Below are positions 60,801 to 64,000 of a stretch of DNA of 64,000 bases, one piece after another. The notes beneath the pieces were generated by a model. That model was not told where the DNA came from. It saw only the letters and a list, made by a program, of their open reading frames with translations, and searched no databases. Every line of letters begins with the position of its first letter. Within the stretch, counting starts at the first letter, position 1. The position numbers were made by a program, and so were the translations under genes. The stretch covers positions 2,561,659-2,625,658 of the forward strand of contig NZ_CP038033.1 in assembly GCF_004421105.1 (NCBI RefSeq), read 5' to 3'. This stretch comes from Nitrosococcus wardiae. GTDB taxonomy: Bacteria; Pseudomonadota; Gammaproteobacteria; Nitrosococcales; Nitrosococcaceae.

Positions 60801-61149
60801 TCCGAAAGTAAAAACACCTCCTGAGAGGACGCCGACGCCTGTTCCCCAGCCGCCTGAAGTGGCGCAGATACCGCGGCCGGAGGAAGAGCAGGAAGCACCG
60901 GCAAGGCCTGATGTGGCCCCTCAGCCCCCCATCCGGGAAGCGCCGGAACAGGCCGAAGTGTCTCCCGCCGTAAAGACAGTAGTTGTCCAGCCAGGCGACA
61001 CCCTCTCCCAGATCGCGGCACGCGCCTACGGCGATCCCAACCAATGGCCGCTTATCTATGAAGCCAATCGGGACAAGATCAAAGACCCGAATGTCATCAC
61101 CCCAGGCATGGAGCTGACTCTTCCCCCGGTGCCTGAAAATCAGGACTAA
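57895..61149 (+). CDS. P-type cation ATPase with C-terminal Pro-rich linker and LysM domain
   Basis: Protein of 1084 residues. The ATPase (1-900) has an N-terminal cation_ATPase_N domain (WHAHTVEAVLQRI), the TGES loop (LTGESVPVEK), PEGLP in the fourth span, the phosphorylation motif DKTGTLT (Asp331) and TGDGVNDAPALK. PEGLP and the overall order fit the type II (Ca2+/Na+/K+-like) group; INMVTAVTLALALAFEP in span 6 is not the classical Ca2+ pattern, so the ion is uncertain. After an extra span (about 918-942) comes a Pro/Glu-rich linker and a LysM domain (about 1029-1078; VVQPGDTLSQIAARAYGD), which normally binds peptidoglycan. The start at 57895 follows AGGAT; ATG 57868 is an in-frame alternative. 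Confidence 0.9.
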   Translation: MKSVKQESWHAHTVEAVLQRIDSERLGLTQSEVEQRLQQYGSNRITPSRRRGPVERFLAQFHDVLIYVLLAAAVVTALLGHWVDTGVILGVVVLNALIGFIQEGKAEQALEAIRDLLSPQANVLRDGRYILIPAEQLVPGDVVTLQSGDKVPADLRLIRVKNLRIEEAALTGESVPVEKALEPVAENAPLGDRASMTYSGTLVTYGTAEGVVVATGDDTEIGRISTMLGEVQTLTTPLLRQMAVFSRWLTVAILGLAAAVFAFGVGVQGYSPQEMFLAAVGLTVAAIPEGLPAIMTITLAIGVQRMARRNAIIRRLPAVETLGAVNVICSDKTGTLTRNEMTVRTITTADEVFEVSGVGYNPHGGFSRQGQVIQMEDYPELGELCRAGLLCNDANLHNVESQWVIQGDPTEASLVSLAMKANLIPELEREEWRRVDVIPFESEHRFMATLHCDRVGHAFIYLKGAPERVLEMCHRQRSQGEDQPLDLRYWHERIQEMASQGKRVLAVAFQATDINHCSLRFEDVQGGLTLLGLLGIIDPPRTEAIAAVKECQEAGIRVKMITGDHLLTAQAISQQLGLKHSHKALAGAELENMDEEALGKEVLEVDVFARASPEHKLRLVKALQAQGRVVAMTGDGVNDAPALKRADVGIAMGHKGTEVAKEAAEAVLADDNFASIAQAVKEGRTVYDNLKKSILFILPTNGGEAVALIAAILLGYMLPITPVQILWINMVTAVTLALALAFEPPEGNVMRRRPRDPRKPILSGFFIWRIIFVSAILVAGTFGLFLWYREQGASIEYARTIAVNTLVMFEIFYLLNTRYITSSVLSREGLLGNRYVLIAIAVVIGLQWLFTYTGPMQQLFASVALGLHDWGWIMLVTSSVFVLVELEKFFLRLREKKAPPRRVKAPVTAFERFKFWGVWPAALILLLLGVGVGSWVWVQLEGEKEQAVVVAEAERQAPSPAEPLPDTPTPKVKTPPERTPTPVPQPPEVAQIPRPEEEQEAPARPDVAPQPPIREAPEQAEVSPAVKTVVVQPGDTLSQIAARAYGDPNQWPLIYEANRDKIKDPNVITPGMELTLPPVPENQD

Positions 61150-61171
61150 TCTGGACAGGGGGGACTAAACG

Positions 61172-61204
61172 CCTGGTTACTAGCTAACCCAGGGTAATTT
61201 TGTT
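61172..61204 (+). terminator. Possible terminator after the ATPase gene
   Basis: CCTGG at 61172-61176 pairs with CCAGG at 61189-61193, extended by TTA/TAA with one bulged C, and a short AATTTTG follows. The T-run is weak, so the call is tentative. Confidence 0.3.
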
Positions 61205-61262
61205 AGGCTGCAATTCAAATAGTAGCCATTTGAGTTTATGTTCCAAGAGCGGAGAAAGGGGA

Positions 61263-61880
61263 ATGGGATCAAAACGAGAGATGGAAGAGCGGGAAGAGCA
61301 TGAGGCCGGGGAAGAAGAAGACGAGGCCATGGATATGGTCGAAAGGGCCTATCCTCGGAAGAGCTTTACTTTGGTTGAAGTAATATTTTATGGCTTAATC
61401 ATCCTATCGGTGGTAGGCGTTGCAATCACTCAGGCCTCTGTTGTTATGGGCCGTGTCTATTGGCTGGCTATGATACCGATTATTGCTGCCGCCACCTTTT
61501 ATGTGGAGTGGGTAAGGGGCCGTGAAGAGGGAATTAAGTGGCGAGCGCTACTGCGAACCCAACTCTACCACTGGGGAGCGCTTTTGGTCGCCGTAGAGTT
61601 GGTGTATATGCTTTTCAATTTTGGCCGGCTCAGCAATGAAGGCGTGAGTCTGGTGGTTCTTCTTTTGCTGGCGCAGACGACATTTTTAGTAGGCGTGTAC
61701 GTGGATTGGCGATTTTCCATAGTAGCTTTATTCCAAGCTTTTTCTCTCATCGTGCTGGCTTATTTGAAAGCTTATATATGGATAATCTTATTAATTGCTA
61801 TAGGGATAATCGCCTTGGGATTTTATTTCCATAGAAAATTCCCAGAAAAATTTTCATTTCCCCACCGCCGTCGCTTTTAA
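61263..61880 (+). CDS. Multi-span membrane protein with acidic N-terminal tail
   Basis: Protein of 205 residues. A highly charged Glu-rich N-terminus (about 1-30) is followed by five membrane spans (about 35-57, 63-82, 102-120, 130-150 and 158-190) and a basic C-terminal tail. No family is recognised. The ATG at 61263 is chosen because GGAGAAAGGGG precedes it and the extension to 61200 is not protein-like. Confidence 0.65.
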   Translation: MGSKREMEEREEHEAGEEEDEAMDMVERAYPRKSFTLVEVIFYGLIILSVVGVAITQASVVMGRVYWLAMIPIIAAATFYVEWVRGREEGIKWRALLRTQLYHWGALLVAVELVYMLFNFGRLSNEGVSLVVLLLLAQTTFLVGVYVDWRFSIVALFQAFSLIVLAYLKAYIWIILLIAIGIIALGFYFHRKFPEKFSFPHRRRF

Positions 61881-62079
61881 TCGTTAGAAAAACCTCCTGG
61901 CGTGTAAAAGTGGATATTGCCAGATTAAATCTTATGCTCTATAGGGTATTTGCTCGGTCTCCCTCACATATGATCGTTGGAGCTATCGGTGGCGGGCATC
62001 TTGCTCGCATGCTCACCCACTGCTGATGACTCAGCTTTTGTGCACGTTACTGGCAACGGCGTAACGCCTACTTCCTCAT

Positions 62080-62627
62080 ATGCGCTTTGTTCGTGATTGG
62101 TTTCAGCATCATTTTGCCAATCCTCAGGTAGCGGGCCTGGCCCTGTTACTTGTCAATTGTGGTCTTTATGGGGCGCCTATTGGCACCGGTGTTGGCTAGC
62201 CTGGTGATTGCCTATTTATTAGAGGGGATTGTGGGGTATCTGGAGCGACGCCGCTGCCCTCGCTGGCTAGCCGTGATTTTGGTGTTTACGGTGTTCTTGG
62301 TGGCCCTTTTTGGGACATTTTTGGATTAATTCCCTTGCTCTCTCAACAGGTCACTCAATTTTTCCAGCTAATGTGTTGGTTCCCTTCCTGTTTGCCGAAG
62401 TGGTGGATTTGCACCCGGTGGCGGTGATTGTGGCGATTGTGGTTTTTGGAGGAATTTGGGGTTTTTTGGGGGCTTTTTTTGCGATTCCGCTGGCCACGCT
62501 CATCCAGGCAGTGCTCAAGACTTGGCCTAAACTCCCCCCTGTAGAAGAACAGCGTCCGCTGCTCAAACATTGGGGTAATCGCTTTTTGCCGGGACGACAA
62601 CGGTCCCGGTTAGGCAGGGTATGGTAG
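62080..62627 (+). pseudogene. AI-2E/PerM-family transporter, internally deleted and frameshifted
   Basis: Starting at ATG 62080, a typical N-terminus (RFVRDWFQHHFANPQVAGLALLL) shifts frame at about 62155 and continues as LLAPVLASLVIAYLLEG and RRCPRWLAVILVF. It then jumps without the middle of the protein to the C-terminal family block FLFAEVVDLHPVAVIVAIVVFGGIWGFLGAFFAIPLATLIQAVL, ending at 62627. Intact members are about 350 residues; roughly half is missing. Confidence 0.8.
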
Positions 62628-62649
62628 GCAGCAGCCGTGCTTTGCCGGC

Positions 62650-62751
62650 TGCTTATCGATAGAGCCCATGGGGGCAAGATCAAAGACCCTAACGTCATCG
62701 TCCCAGGCATGGGGCTGACTCTTCCCCCGGTGCCTGAAAATCAGGACTAAT
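62650..62751 (+). repeat. Duplicated 3' tail of the ATPase-LysM gene
   Basis: The segment matches 61049-61150 at a constant shift of 1601 bases, with a handful of differences in the first half and near identity in the last 60 bases. In frame it reads KIKDPNVIVPGM...LPPVPENQD and then stop, the end of the LysM domain. It has no start or upstream domain, so it is a partial duplicate and not a gene. Confidence 0.85.
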
Positions 62752-62870
62752 TTGCTTCCTGGATAGATGGCAACCCTTCACTCAATCTTGTGCGCCAGGA
62801 ACATATTTGTAAGATAATGTCCGCCAAAAATAATCCTATTATCCGTACATCATAAATCCAATAAACCAAA

Positions 62871-63002
62871 ATGAAGCGCACAAACATTTATATTCCTGAA
62901 GAACTCATCAAGAGACTTAAAGCCATTTCGCAAGGGCGGACGCTTGCGGCAATGGTTAGAGAAGCCATTATATTCTATCTTGAGCATCATGAGAAAACAT
63001 GA
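62871..63002 (+). CDS. Short ribbon-helix-helix (CopG/MetJ-type) protein, antitoxin-like
   Basis: Protein of 43 residues: KRTNIYIPEELIKRLKAIS forms the beta-strand and first helix, and LAAMVREAIIFYLEHHE the second helix, as in short antitoxin-type DNA-binding proteins. The usual toxin partner is absent: after the stop at 63000-63002 there is only a short open stretch before the convergent regulator gene. It could be an orphan antitoxin, or the toxin may have been lost. Confidence 0.6.
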   Translation: MKRTNIYIPEELIKRLKAISQGRTLAAMVREAIIFYLEHHEKT

Positions 63003-63031
63003 GGTTATAGCCGACTTTCATAGATTACAGC

Positions 63032-63931
63032 TCACTGTGACCTACCCTCTCCTACGAGAAAATCAAGAAAGGCCGACGCTGTTAGACCTAAGCGTTTTCC
63101 TTCCAGGTGGACCGCGTGCCACATGCAGTGTATCGGGAAGCCTTGCACTGGAAGCACAATAATACGGCCGGTTTCTAGTTCTAGAGCAAGGCTGCTCGTG
63201 GACAATACCGAAACGCCTAGCCCGGCCATGACACCTTGTTTGATGGCTTCGCTCGACCCCAGCTCCATATAGGGCTTTACCAGCAGTCCATGCTCAGTGA
63301 ACAGGCGCTCAGTGATGGCCCGAGTACCGGAACCCGCTTCTCGCATCAGGAAGCGCTCACTGGAAAAGCGTTGTAGAGGGATCGTGCTTTCCTTGACCAG
63401 GGGATGATCCGGGTGCGCGATCGGCACTAGACGGTTCTCCATGAACGGCTGTGCATTTTGTACCAGATGTTCTGGAATTTGACCCATAACCACGAAATCA
63501 TCCTGATTAGCGGCGAGGCGTTCAAGCACCCGCGCTCGGTTAGTCACCGTGAGTTGGGGTTGTACCTCGGGGTGCTCGCGGAGGAAGCGGCCTAGAAAAT
63601 GGGGCATAAAGAATTTGGCCGAGGTTACAACCGCGATTTGCAAGGGACCTGCCACCATGCCTTTCATGTCTGTCACAGCACCCGCCAGATACTTAAGCCG
63701 AGCAACCACCTCGCTAGCTGCCGCGTATACCTCCTCCCCAGCGCGAGTCAGAAAAAGTTTTTTCCCCACCTGTTCGAACAGCGGTAGCCCAATGCTCCCT
63801 TCCAGCCGTTTGAGCTGGATGGAAACAGCCGGTTGGCTGAGGTGTAGCTCCTCAGCGGCGCGGGTATAACTGCGGTGCCGTGCGACTGCCTCAAAAAGGC
63901 GCAATTGCTGTAGTGTCCAACGATGTATCAT
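63032..63931 (-). CDS. cbbR: LysR-type regulator, CbbR-like
   Basis: Protein of 299 residues. The N-terminal winged helix TLQQLRLFEAVARHRSYTRAAEELHLSQPAVSIQLKRLE and GLPLFEQVGKKLFLT match CbbR, the activator of Calvin-cycle (RuBisCO) operons. A LysR substrate-binding domain follows (90-290). CbbR genes are usually divergent from the operon they control, so carbon-fixation genes probably begin just beyond the right edge. The remaining 69 bases (63932-64000) are AT-rich and would hold the shared regulatory region. Confidence 0.88.
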   Translation of the reverse strand: MIHRWTLQQLRLFEAVARHRSYTRAAEELHLSQPAVSIQLKRLEGSIGLPLFEQVGKKLFLTRAGEEVYAAASEVVARLKYLAGAVTDMKGMVAGPLQIAVVTSAKFFMPHFLGRFLREHPEVQPQLTVTNRARVLERLAANQDDFVVMGQIPEHLVQNAQPFMENRLVPIAHPDHPLVKESTIPLQRFSSERFLMREAGSGTRAITERLFTEHGLLVKPYMELGSSEAIKQGVMAGLGVSVLSTSSLALELETGRIIVLPVQGFPIHCMWHAVHLEGKRLGLTASAFLDFLVGEGRSQ

Positions 63932-64000
63932 ATACCATAGTAAATGGTTTTCATTTTTTAAATTTACTGTTATTTATCCCTATTTCTGTCGTAAAATCAA

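Noticed and set aside
62944-63162. Plus-strand open frame after the ribbon-helix-helix gene, considered as a toxin
   Set aside because: It overlaps that gene out of frame and then the 3' end of cbbR, and it has no toxin-like motif.

Overview
The window reads as a gammaproteobacterial chromosome. A marine or halophilic, autotrophic member of the Chromatiales, possibly Nitrosococcus, fits best. This rests on a CbbR-type regulator, an Mrp-type cation/proton antiporter operon, a cytochrome c-FTR1 fusion and a very large iron-acquisition island. The genus is an inference from gene content, not a database result. Layout: 1-5,850 holds the tail of an unknown gene, a Fur-boxed heme-degradation gene (hmuS) with a methyltransferase, small membrane proteins and an orphan PTS enzyme I. 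5,850-10,060 holds a small HTH/zinc-ribbon regulator, a short inverted-repeat element, gene debris, a KamA-type radical SAM aminomutase and a frameshifted SulP permease. 10,260-44,100 is the iron region. 44,127-47,600 is decayed accessory DNA: a broken TonB-dependent receptor, a Xre-type regulator and a truncated DUF29 gene. 47,601-54,844 is a minus-strand Mrp operon whose genes overlap tightly. 55,106-64,000 holds a universal stress protein, a cytochrome c remnant, a DUF3422 protein, a P-type ATPase fused to a LysM domain, a decayed AI-2E transporter, a duplicated LysM tail, an orphan ribbon-helix-helix protein and CbbR. The iron region is a nearly self-contained siderophore system. Two nonribosomal peptide synthetases (module order C-A-T-E, C-A-T, C-A-T, then C-A-T-E-TE) have adenylation codes that I read as X, X, Ser, X. 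X is one identical adenylation domain present three times. An ornithine-type N-monooxygenase and an IucB-like acyltransferase sit directly downstream, so X is most simply N5-acyl-N5-hydroxyornithine. The order Orn*-Orn*-Ser-Orn*, behind an N-terminal condensation domain, matches the headgroup of the amphibactin family of acylated marine siderophores. An MbtH-like protein, an Sfp-type phosphopantetheinyl transferase, a PvdE/SyrD-type exporter, two intact TonB-dependent receptors, a FhuF-type reductase, a PepSY membrane protein and a dedicated ExbB-ExbD-TonB set complete it. Fur-like sites precede most transcription units. The most striking sequence feature is the near-perfect threefold repetition of about 1.65 kb of adenylation/carrier DNA inside the synthetases. 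Decay is common at the edges: sulP, one TonB receptor, an AI-2E transporter and a cytochrome c are all broken.
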